A DNA stretch of 64,000 nt, from assembly GCA_037013495.1 (NCBI GenBank), contig CM072809.1, positions 9,622,501 through 9,686,500 of the forward strand. Reading direction: 5' to 3'. Below are positions 12,274 through 21,802 of the stretch, piece by piece (within the stretch, counting starts at the first letter, position 1; every line of letters starts with the position of its first letter). The position numbers were made by a program, and so were the translations under genes. Origin of the DNA: Hippophae tibetana (Eukaryota > Streptophyta > Magnoliopsida > Rosales > Elaeagnaceae). Below the pieces are notes generated by a model. That model was not told the DNA's origin and ran no database searches. It saw nothing but the letters and a program-made list of their open reading frames with translations.

Positions 12274-12281
12274 TATATATA
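12274..12281 (+). promoter_or_regulatory. TATA box of small cysteine protein gene A
   Basis: TATATATA lies about 92 bp before the presumed start codon. A 7-codon upstream open frame (12339-12362, ending TAA) would lie in the leader. Confidence 0.5.
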
Positions 12282-12372
12282 CAAGAACAAATTAAACAAA
12301 CACAAGAGCTAGGAGAAGAGTTTAATTAGGAAAAAAAATGGTAAGAACCAGAAGAAGCTAAGAAATTTGACA

Positions 12373-12750
12373 ATGAGAGTAGTTATTGTGGTGGTCATGA
12401 TGATCACAATTATAACAATAATTTTAAAATTTGACGATGATTATAATAATATTAGGCAGTCCAAAAACCATAAATTGCCATTTTTTTACAGTTCCCGAGA
12501 TAAGGGTGTGAATGATACAACTTATAAACAAATTAGAATGTTAGGGATGCAACTTTCTCGTTGGTCAAGGTTTGTATCTTATATCGGAAGAGTTGTTAGA
12601 GGAGAAAAGAGAAGAGAAATAATGGAAACTTATTGTAGAAAATGGTCACAATATTTCTGTGGCAAAATAATGAAAGCCAAGAACGATTATTATCAGGGTT
12701 GCTTGGATACACATTACGTTTTATGCCTCCAGGATCTATTGAATATGTAA
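12373..12750 (+). CDS. Small four-cysteine protein with hydrophobic N-terminus (copy A)
   Basis: A single-exon frame of 125 residues in no family I recognise. The N-terminus is strongly hydrophobic (residues 2-18, rich in V, M, I and T), suggesting a signal peptide or signal anchor, followed by an acidic/polar stretch (FDDDYNN). The C-terminal third has the pattern C-x7-C-x13-C-x7-C, with YCRKWSQYFC as the first pair and a tryptophan between the two cysteines. The minus-strand frame at 20312-20656 shares the same layout: IITIITIIL, DD..NN, HKL, (T/I)TY, IG(R/K)V, YC..W...(F/Y)C and the following two cysteines. Two similar coding sequences with conserved cysteines argue that both are real. The start is the first in-frame ATG. 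Function unknown; a secreted, possibly defence- or signalling-related peptide is only a suggestion. Confidence 0.65.
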   Translation: MRVVIVVVMMITIITIILKFDDDYNNIRQSKNHKLPFFYSSRDKGVNDTTYKQIRMLGMQLSRWSRFVSYIGRVVRGEKRREIMETYCRKWSQYFCGKIMKAKNDYYQGCLDTHYVLCLQDLLNM

Positions 12751-13229
12751 AGGATATTGTCTTCATGCTATCTCCCCATCTTTGTCTTAATTAGGTTATA
12801 ATTTTGGATATTTAAAAAGTTTTAATGTTGTTTCCTCGTAAATTTTTAATTTATAGTAGAATTGGTGTTGTTTCGGAAAATATTTATTTATTTTTTCAAT
12901 CAATATTGTTACTCCCAATTTAGTTTAAAAGGAATGAAGAATTGATTCAAAATTATGAATCACTGTTTTTATTACTAAACTAATAGGTTATAAATAATGT
13001 TTGATTTAATTATGCCGGTAAATTTTATTGGCACTACTAAATTTATTATTATACCACAAATAGGAAGGTATTAAAATAATATTATAAAGAGTAAACCAAG
13101 TTACAAAAAATAATATTGAATTATTGTGTTTTAATAGTTCATAATATTGAACTTTTGTTATTTAGTAAGAGAAAGTTGTTATAACTGACAATATAAATTA
13201 AAATTGTAATAAAGATACTTGTTAGAGAG
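12751..13229. other. 3' flank of copy A, no gene
   Basis: AT-rich sequence between the small protein gene and the LINE relic, with no coding or repeat signal that I can support. Confidence 0.5.
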
Positions 13230-14578
13230 TAACGAGTGAAGGTTGGTGGCCGGATTCATTCACAAAGCTCTATGTTGGACTTTCGGGATTTTATACATGA
13301 TACAAATTTGCAAGATTTGTGCTTTGTGGGTAACGTTTTTATTTGGAACAATAAAAAAGGAGGGGTGGAAAATGTTTAAGAAATAAGTGATAAAGGTTTA
13401 GCTAATGATTCATGGTGTAGAAAATTTTCTTAAGTTGTTGTTCATCATCTTGATGCCAAGGGCTCAAATCTTATATAGAGCCTTGTTTTTTGGTCCTTAA
13501 TTAAAAATATGGTTCATTAAGGGAGAGAAAATAAATTTGCTTTTGGTGGTGGCCATGGGGGACATTTTGAAATGTGAGGAGGTGGTTAAGCATGATTGGG
13601 AGCTACAAGTTTTAGGCTCTATCCGGTTTAATTTGAAGTGGCGTATTGCTCAACATCATTAGACTAATCAACATATATAAAAAAAAATTAAGATTATTAT
13701 TTTTAAATTGATCTATCCAAATCACCTGATAATATGCATTCTATCTTCTTCTTTTTTTAAATATTGGCATATAGTTCATTTTTATGTAATTCATGATGTC
13801 AAATGTTTCTTACTAAGGAAAATTTTCTACTTCAATTTTACAAATATTGTTTTGATTCCAAAAATTTATTCTCCTAAAAGTATGTCACATTTACGGCTAA
13901 TCAATTTATAAAACATGATTTATAAAGTAATTGTTTAGATTTATCTGATTGGTTCAAGAAACTTATCTACGAGATGATTAGTATTAACAAAAGTGATTTT
14001 TTTTTATCACATATTTAATAATATCTTTGTGACTTATAATTTACTTCATATGCTTAAGAGTCAAAGACAAGATAAAATGTAACATTTAATCCTGAAACTT
14101 GACATAAATAAAACATATGACCTAATTAAGTGGGATTTTTTTTGGTGTTAAGATGAGAAAGTTAGGTTTTTATGAAGGTTGGGCTCAATGGATTTTGACT
14201 GCTATGCAAAATCACTTACTCTTGTATCATAAATGGGAAATCGGTTAGATTTTTTAAAAAACATAAAGATATTCAACGTGATCCACTTTCATCTTTTTTG
14301 TTTCTTATTTATTCTAATGGGGTTTATTTTTATTTCACTTCCAAGAACTACCGTGGGGTACTATTAGTAGTTTGAAGATGAGTAGGACTAACCTATCGGT
14401 CTCTAATCTTCTATTTAAAAATGATTATTTGTAAGAGTTTGTTGAAGAAAATTCATCGCTTGTTAGATGTTTTAAAAATTTATGAGTTGAACGTTGAATT
14501 AGGTTGTTAATTATTATAAAATAAGTGTTTATTTTAGCATTAACATAGATTCTTCTATTATTCAACAGTGCCTAGCTA
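13230..14578 (+). mobile_element. LINE (L1-type) relic, 5' part: endonuclease and reverse transcriptase
   Basis: Stop-ridden plus-strand sequence keeps motifs of plant L1-type ORF2. The endonuclease is seen around 13270-13480 (LDFRDFIHDTNLQDLCFVGN, then WNNKKGG, ISDKGLAN, WC.KF, H.LDAKGSNLI). The reverse transcriptase begins near 13840 with NIVLIPKIYSPKSMSHLRLINL, the family's fingers block, and goes on to LGFYEGWAQWI and a remnant of the RGIRQGDPLSPFLF block around 14250-14320. Many stops and frameshifts show an old, dead copy. It is cut at 14583 by the copia element and continues after 19338. Confidence 0.75.
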
Positions 14579-14583
14579 GGTAT

Positions 14584-14821
14584 TGACAAATATTGTATTT
14601 CTTTGATAATTATCATGTATATTTCATTATTATTTCTGTTCTAGTTTCTATACAAGTGTTTAACTATATGTATAAAATGAAAACGAAAATTAAACAATAA
14701 CCATAATTCCTGCACAACCATGTTTTATGGTTCCACTAATATAATTGTCTGCTCCATGTTTTACTCCACTGAGCATTGATGTATGTCACTGTTGCAACAT
14801 GCACCACAACACACACCAACA
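14584..14821 (-). repeat. 3' LTR of copia element 1
   Basis: By eye it differs from the other LTR at about 12 of 238 positions, mostly transitions, so the insertion is not recent but far younger than the LINE it interrupts. Confidence 0.93.
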
Positions 14822-14828
14822 CTCCTCC

Positions 14829-17673
14829 TCAAGTTGGTGCATATATGTCTCTTATGCCCAACTTGTCAAGTGAGTTGTAAAAGTTCCTTGCAGACACAGA
14901 TTTTGTGAGTATATCAGCCAATTGATCTTCTGATTTAACAAATAGAAGCTTAATAATCTTTTTTTCAAGATTCTGTTTGATGAAGTTCTGATCCATTTCA
15001 ACATGCTTCGTGCGATCATGTTGAACTGGATTGTGAGAGATGCCAATGGTTGCTTTGTTATCACAAAATAAGTTCATTTCAGAGTTAGGAACAACACCAA
15101 TCTCAGTTAGAAGTTTTTTCAACCAAAGGAGCTCACATATTCCTTTGACCATTCCTCGAAATTCAGCTTCAACACTAGATAAGGCAACTACCTTTTGCTT
15201 CTTGCTCCTCTATGTAACAAGATTGCCCCCACAAAAATAAAATATCTAGCAGTAGATTTCCTATCCTTCATATTCCCTGCCCAGTCTGAATCTGTATATC
15301 CAAGGACTTCCAATTGACCATTCTTTGAAAACATAAATCCTTTCCCAGGGGAGGATTTTAAATAAAAAAGTATTCGCATGACCGCATCCATATGGTCTTC
15401 ACTTGGGTAGTGCATGAAATGACTCACGACACTCACAACATAAACAATATCATATCGAGTATGAGATAAATATATGAGTTTACCTACTAACTGTTGATAT
15501 CTCTATTTATCTGCTTGTACTTGGTCCACATATTCTCCGAGTTTATGATTTTGAACCATTGGAATATCGATCGGTTTACAATCTAGTAGTTCTGCCTCTG
15601 CCAGTAGGTCTAGAGTATATTTTCTTTGGGAAAGACATATGCCTTGTTTTGATCTTGTTACCTCAATACCTAAGAAGTATTTGAGCCCTCCCAAATTCTT
15701 CATTTCAAACTCATTTTACAGTTGTTCTTGAAGCTTAGAGATTTCTTCTTTATCATCCCTTGTAATGATCATGTCGTCTACATAGACTATAAGGGATGTT
15801 ATCTTCCTTAATCTATGTTTTCGGAAAAGAGTATGATCAATGTTGCTTTTTTGGAACCCATATTTCTTCACTGGTGAACTCAACCTACCAAACCATGCTC
15901 GAGGTGATTGTTTTAGTCCATACAATGCTCGTTGTAATCTACATGCAGTTTCTTTTCCTGATGTAACAGTATATCCTGTTGGGATATCCATGTAAATCTC
16001 TTCTTCAAGATCACCATGAAGGAAAACATTTTTTACGTCAAGTTGGTGCAATGGCCAATCTAAATTTTCCGCAAGAGATAACAAGACTCTAACGGTTTTT
16101 AGTTTAGCCACAGGTGAGAAGGTTTCTTGATAATCTATCGCGTGTTTTTGTGTATATCCTTTTGCTACAAGCCTCGCCTTGTATCGATCAACTAACTCAT
16201 CTGCTTTATACTTAATGGAGAAAATCCACTTGCATCCTACCATCTTCCTTCCTTGAGGCAACTCGCTTAACACCCATATGTTATTCTTCTGCAATGCCTC
16301 AAATTCCTCTTTTATAGCTTGAGCCCATTTTGGATCAGATAAGGCTTCTTCAATGCTACTTGCAATTTAACACGAGGAGAGTGTTTGTGCAAATGCCTTG
16401 ATAGGTTCTGATAACCTTTGAGTAGATACATAATTTGCTATTGGGTACTTGGATTGTCGTTCTTCTCTTTCTGGAGAGTATCGATTTGGGGGTTTGCCTC
16501 GATTGTGTCTGAAAGGTAAAACATAACCAACAGATGTATCTATAGCATTAGTTTGTAAAGGTGTGATAGAATAGCTTACCTCAGGAGTATTCTCAGTAGG
16601 AGGATCACTGGGTACTAGAGAGTGGAAGGGTACATCAACCACTTCATCTTCTGGAGATTTAATTACTACTTTAGCTTCAGTTCTTGGAAGTTCAAGCTCG
16701 GGTCTAGATACTGGCTCCTCCATATTATTGGCACGATCCGAGTATGTTGGACTAGTGTCTAATATTTCAATATCAAGCCAATTTCGTTCTTCACCATAAC
16801 TCTCCTCCTGAAGAGTGTAATTGGATACCAGTGATGGGAAAAACATTCTAATTCGAGGAAAGTGACATCCATGGTAATATAGGTTCTTTTATCAATTAGA
16901 TCATAGCATCGGTAACCCTTTTTTTGTACGCCATACCCCAAGAATACACATCGGACAACATATGAATCCAACTTAGTTCGTTGATTTTTATGGAGGTGGA
17001 TAAAAACAACACATCCAAAAATTCGGGGCAAAAGCATCAAAATAGTAGGCAAGGGAAGATGATCAGATAGCACCTTTAATGGAGTTTGAAATTGTAAGGT
17101 TTTTGTGGGCATACGATTCAGTAGATACACAGTTGTAGTAACCGCATCACTCCAATATTTATTAGGCATATGTGCACCGATTAGTAAGGCCCGAGCCGTT
17201 TCCAAAATATGCTGATTCTTCCTCTCCGTAGTCCCATTCTGTTGTAGGGTTTGTGAACACGAGGTTTCATGGAGAATACCATGGTTGTCCAAGTATGTCC
17301 TAAATTGTTGATTAACATACTCCCCTCCATTATCAGACCTAAGTATCTTAATTTTTTAAGAAAATTGTGTCTGAACCATGGTGTGAAACAGATGAAATGT
17401 AGAAAATACTTCATCTTTATGTTTGAGAAGGTAAACCCATGTCATTTGTGTACAATCATCAACAAAAATAACAAACCAACGATGACCCGTGATCATCAAG
17501 GTCTTCCAGACTTCTTCCCTACGAATGAATCCATATATAGACTTGTTCCACCGTAGGGAATGGTTTGATTTGAAGCACATCACTTCGAGTTTTGTCGAGT
17601 CTGTCATCAAGTCCATCAAGGAAGGTATACACTCGATCTTTCTATACGATGGAGTTGTATTTTTGTATGTCAT
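14829..17673 (-). pseudogene. Copia element 1 pol remnant: integrase, reverse transcriptase, RNase H
   Basis: Read right to left. The first piece (17356-17673) carries a gag tail fused to the integrase core at HRWFVIFVDDCTQMTW. The integrase continues at 16759-17292 with NGTTERKNQHILETAR and the C-terminal LGYGVQKKGYRCYD segment. Next is a linker (16367-16846), then reverse transcriptase (15716-16294) with [39 protein letters not shown] and the catalytic box VYVDDMI. RT connection and RNase H follow (15188-15703) with YFLGIEV and DSDWAGN, ending at 14829-15152 with CDNKATIGISHNPVQHDRTK and LADILTK. The frames are separated by stops and shifts, and the protease and integrase zinc domain are deleted, so the copy is defective. 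Confidence 0.9.
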
Positions 17674-18214
17674 TCACACACTCCATTGGATTAGGACGAC
17701 AGAAATCAATTTCTCGCCACAACCCTTGAAGGTCATTGTAGTATTTTTCAATCGATCCATCCGCCTGCTTCATACGAGTAACTTGACGGCGAAGATCATA
17801 CATTTGAGACGTGTCTGTCCCATCATAGTAGGTGGTAGCAGCAGAGTCCCAAACTTGTTTCGCAGTTGGAAATCGAATAAAATTTGCAATCAAGGAGGGG
17901 TCCATCGAATTGATCAACCATCTTTTAACAATGGCATTTTCAGTGCGCCATCTCCTGAAGAAGGGGTCGGTTTCAACAGGTTGAGTAAATTCCCCATTAA
18001 TATATCCCAGTTTGTCTTTGCCAGAGATATACATCTCCACCACCTGGGATGACAAGCCATAGTTGGATCCTCCCAACTTGATACTAATGGGGGCAGTCGA
18101 CGCTTCAGTTAGCAGAGGTTGTGAGACGGTTTGAGCTCTAGTTAGAACTTCTGTCATTTTCGTCGTCAAATCTTCCAATATGAAATTGGTGGTTAAATCT
18201 CTAGATTCCGCCAT
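17642..18214 (-). pseudogene. Copia element 1 gag (N-terminal part)
   Basis: A 190-residue frame starting MAESRDLTTNFILEDLTTKM with a typical plant copia gag layout: the ISIKLGGSNYGLSSQVVEMY block (family consensus usually has W before the SQ), ISGKDKLGYING, RRWRTENAIVKRWLINSMDP, AKQVWDSAATTYYDGTD and YYNDLQGLWREIDF. The zinc knuckle that should follow is missing. The frame passes into unrelated sequence and then integrase, so this is a truncated Gag. Confidence 0.85.
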
Positions 18215-19087
18215 GAAATCTAAATTTTTTTTACACTTCGTTCGTACACTATATATAGAAAAATTCGTAACCCTAAAAAAAATTTACAAATTAGCGCAAC
18301 TTCTTTTGCGCGTTCCTAACCCTAAAACAATTCCAAATTCGCGCAGCTTCTTCTCAGCCAAAAATCGCACAGCTTCTTCTCAGCCAGATTCGCGCAGCTT
18401 CTTCTACGTTCCTCAGCCAACTTCTTCTGCGTTCCTCAACGTAGCTTCTTCTTTTTCTGCGTGGTTTCACAGCAACTCTTCCTTCACGCAGCCTCTGTGC
18501 AATTCCTTCTCGTTCCAAGCTTGTCCGAGCTTAGAAGAAAAATATGGTTACCCACAACTACAGATAGACCTACGGCTCCAACCAGTTACACGTACAGAGA
18601 CAAAACACAAAATATATGTTGCTGCATTTCAAGTTTCACGGAGGCAGGAAACTAGTGCAGTTGCCCACGGCTACGTAGAGAGACTGCGAACAATCTGTGA
18701 CTCCAACCGCAGATACAAAGCAGATACACAGAACGCGAACTCAACACCGTTATGTTATGTTTCTTTTCCAGAAAAGAAACTGATGGTGGAACCGGTGAGT
18801 AAGTCAGAACGACTACCTAGATCAAACCAGTGTCGAGAGATCAGAAATGGCCACCCTAGAAATCAAAATGGCCACCCCAGAAATCATATTCAGAGATCAG
18901 CAGCCACAATCATCAATCAGCAAAAAACAGAAATCAGCAGCCACATTCAGCAATCAGCAAAACATAGAAATCAGCAGCCACAATCACCAATCAGCAAAAA
19001 ACAGAAATCAACAGCCACACCAAAATCAGAATCAGAAATCAGCAAAAACAGAAATCAGTAGGTAATTCCATTAATCAGCAATAACTT
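18215..19087 (-). other. Copia element 1 leader with two tandem-repeat zones and a long antisense frame
   Basis: This is the untranslated leader between primer site and gag. On the plus strand about 18330-18450 repeats a GCGCAGCTTCTTCTCAGCC unit, and about 18880-19060 repeats an AATCAGCAGCCACA/AATCAGCAAAA unit. The plus strand is open from 18180 to 19061 (293 codons), partly because of these repeats. I found no family similarity, and the frame is antisense to the element, so I do not call it a gene. The middle of this leader is unrelated to the leader of copia element 2. Confidence 0.7.
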
Positions 19088-19099
19088 GCTCTGATACCA

Positions 19100-19337
19100 T
19101 GACAAATATTGTGTTTCTCTGATAATTATCATGTATATTTCATTATTATTTCTGTTCTGGTTTCTATACAAGTGTTTAACTATATGTATACAATGAAAAC
19201 AAAAATTAAACAATAACCATAATTCCTACACATCCATGTTTTATGGCTCCACTAATATAATTATCTGCTCCATGTTTTGCTCCACTGAGCATTGGTGTAT
19301 GTCACTGTTGCAGCATGCACCACAACACACACCAACA
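19100..19337 (-). repeat. 5' LTR of copia element 1
   Basis: It is directly adjacent to the tRNA-iMet primer site at 19088-19099 and is followed by the GGTAT target duplication. Confidence 0.93.
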
Positions 19338-19342
19338 GGTAT

Positions 19343-20195
19343 TTGATATGCTTCTTAATTTGATAAGTATCTAAGTCTTCTTAGTTTGTTTGGTAAATGA
19401 AGAGGGCTTAGATAAATTATATTCAAAACCGTGTTTATGCAATAATTAAAAATTGGTCTTATAAGTTTCTTTTTCTATTTGTAAAAAAAAAATCATGTTA
19501 AAGTTAGTAATTTATGCCATGCCTAATTTTGCAATACATGTTTTGTCCTACATGTGAGTCTGTTTGCTGATTTGGAAAGTGCTATGTATCCAAAAGTATT
19601 AGTGGAGTTCAATCGATAATAATAGAAATATTCAGTACTTGTTGGACTGGCTATATTGTGCTCTTTATAAGAGGTCGAGGTTTGGGTTTCAAAAAATCAC
19701 AAGGTTCTTAACTTTGTTATGGTTGCTTATTAGCAATATTTGATCCTCTCTATCTTGGATTTGGAAGAGTTTTTTGGATGCTTGACATGTACGAGTGATT
19801 AGTGCTCGTTGGTCAATTCCTAACCCATCTACTTTCATTCCTTCCTTTTTATACGATGATGGTGTGTATTAAGTATCCCAACTTAATGATGTTAAGTGAG
19901 GGTATCGAAAGTTTTCACTTATTAATCAAATTTTTGGATGGAGAGATCTTAATATGATATTTGGAATGAATATTGCTTCTAGCTAGTGTGGAAAACGATT
20001 TTGTTTGATATTTTACTTCTATGAACATGACTTGACTCATAATGTGTTAGGAAAGAACATTCAAGGGGAATAATAATAATGTGGATAACTTCATTTGGAA
20101 TTCGGTTTGAAAGATAAAAATTTCATCAAAGATAAAGACTTAATGAGATTGAAGAAGGTGACCCAATTGTTTTTAGTATTAGCTATATTTATTTA
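19343..20195 (+). mobile_element. LINE relic, 3' part after the copia insertion
   Basis: Continuation of the LINE ORF2. Remnants include YAMPNFAIHVL (family QAIPSYVMSCF), WSSIDNNR, GLGFKKSQGS in a shifted frame, VRVISARWSIPNPSTFIP (family VLKARYFP) and DNFIWNS. These are the C-terminal RT/zinc-region blocks of plant L1 ORF2. Frames change often and stops abound. No poly(A) tail or target duplication was resolved. Confidence 0.65.
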
Positions 20196-20269
20196 ACGGT
20201 TTTAGATTGGATTACAAGCCCAAAGTAGTTAATTACCACAAATTTGATCGTAGAAAACAGCACGAATCA

Positions 20270-20272
<3 letters not shown>

Positions 20273-20312
<40 letters not shown>
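20273..20312. repeat. (AT)n microsatellite abutting the stop codon of copy B
   Basis: About 40 bp of alternating AT begins right at the end of the minus-strand frame, so it would form the start of that gene's 3' untranslated region. Confidence 0.95.
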
Positions 20313-20317
<5 letters not shown>

Positions 20318-20656
20318 ACGGAGACATCGATGATAATTCCTAAAACAGCAACGCTCATAGTCCTCGTGGTGCTCGGATTTATGTAATTTCCGACAGTAAA
20401 AGGCTGCCCATTCTTTGCAATAAATTTCATCTTCCTTTTTTCTTGTAGAAACTTTACCAATTTTTGAAATCAGCTCAGTCCAAACGCTATAAGTTATACC
20501 ATTCAAACCATTTTCATGGCCAGCTTGATGAATATTAATCACATTCACAGGGGCAAAACCCACCAATTTATGGTTATTCTCGTCGTCAGTTAATAATAAT
20601 AATATTATTGTTATGATTGTGATTATTATCACTACTACCAAATTCACTCTCATCAT
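20312..20656 (-). CDS. Small four-cysteine protein with hydrophobic N-terminus (copy B)
   Basis: A single-exon frame of 114 residues, paralogous to 12373-12750 and of unknown family. It opens MMRVNLVVV with a long I/V/L/T hydrophobic stretch (about residues 3-23), then TDDENNHKL. The C-terminus has YCKEWAAFYC, then x14, CC, x6, C, which aligns with copy A as C-x7-C-x13/14-C-x7-C plus one extra cysteine. Basic residues are plentiful between the cysteines. A TATA-like TATAAAA lies at 20731-20737 on the minus strand, about 75 bp upstream. The frame could extend eight codons upstream without an ATG, so the double ATG is taken as the start. Copies A and B are convergent and separated by the LINE/copia nest. 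Whether it is secreted is inference from the N-terminus. Confidence 0.65.
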
Positions 20657-20730
20657 GATTTTACTTTCTTTAATTTTCACCCCCCCTTCCCTTCTCTTTG
20701 TTTAATTATGCTATGTGAATTGTTTTCGGT

Positions 20731-20737
20731 TTTTATA
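20731..20737 (-). promoter_or_regulatory. TATA box of copy B
   Basis: TATAAAA on the minus strand, about 75 bp before the start codon. Confidence 0.45.
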
Positions 20738-20770
20738 ACTTCCAAACATTAAATAATTAAGGTTTTCGTA

Positions 20771-20816
<46 letters not shown>

Positions 20817-21748
20817 ATAACAATAACCTTAAACCAAATTGAATGGCCGAATAGTAGTAGGAGAAAAAACAAAATTTGATTGGCCGGCTTACGTTTTGTG
20901 CCTTGCGTTAAAAAATTGCGAATAAATTTATTTTGACATTTTTTTTCATAATTCATTCTAATTGTATTAATCGTATCAATTTAATTAAATAAAAATTGAT
21001 AAATAACACATCTAATAATAATTGTATATTTTTATTGGCTTGAATTCCTACTTTCATATATTAAGCAATTTATTTGAATTTATATCTTCAATTTTATTAA
21101 AAAAACTAAAAAATATAGATAAATAACTAATTATATATTGAAAAATATGACGAAAGCTAATCACAAATTTGCTGAAAACCGCACACTAACAAGTCTAGTT
21201 ATACAAAAAATATTTTTTCTTAAATTAAGTTTTACACACAAATAGAATGTAAGTTATGATGATTTTATTAAATCTAACGAAAAAAAAAATGAAAGAAAAT
21301 AAAACAGTGAATTCTTTCTAATTATTCAGATTTAAAGCAAAAGATCAAGAAAAAAAAAATCGATAAAAAAAAAGTAAGTTTTATTAGTTATGTAATTTAA
21401 AAATATGATTAATTAAATTAAAAATAATAATTAAACGCCTCTCTCTCCCCCTCCTCCTTCTCCATTCTCTCTCTTTCGCTCTGCAGTAGATGCACCAACC
21501 CCAAAATTGCAAAGGAGACCCTTGGAAGTTGGAACTGCCATGACTCAATTCCACACGAGCAACTTGAGAACGCGTGAATTTTTGGGCAAAGGATTCAAAG
21601 GAATGCTCTCTGCAGAGAAAAATCGAATCATACATGGCCAGAAGGGGATTAGCCGACAAGGACTACGAGGCGGGCGAGACAGGGGTGATTTGTCGTCGTG
21701 AATTCGAGTTAGGTTTTTCTTCTTTTTTTTCTTTTTAATTTTTTATTA

Positions 21749-21802
<54 letters not shown>

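Larger units (their letters stand above)
14584..19337 (-). mobile_element. Copia element 1, complete LTR to LTR, coding region broken
   Basis: A Ty1/copia retrotransposon of about 4.75 kb on the minus strand. It is bounded by two 238-bp LTRs (14584-14821 and 19100-19337) starting TGACAAATATTG and ending CACACCAACA, and flanked by the 5-bp target duplication GGTAT (14579-14583 and 19338-19342). The primer site (complement GCTCTGATACCA) is at 19088-19099 and the polypurine tract (complement CTCCTCCTC) at 14822-14830. The order on the minus strand is leader, gag, integrase, reverse transcriptase, RNase H, as in copia. Its relative at 30.5-35.8 kb shows that about 1 kb is missing here between gag and integrase. 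It sits inside the LINE relic. Confidence 0.93.

Noticed and set aside
17269-18052. Plus-strand frames of 95 and 187 codons
   Set aside because: They are mirror frames of the copia gag/integrase coding strand.
18180-19061. Plus-strand frame of 293 codons as a host gene
   Set aside because: It lies entirely in the leader of a minus-strand copia, is antisense, depends on tandem repeats to stay open, and shows no family similarity.
20233-20460. Minus-strand 75-codon frame ending in an IYIYIY run
   Set aside because: It is an alternative frame overlapping small-protein copy B, extended by the microsatellite.
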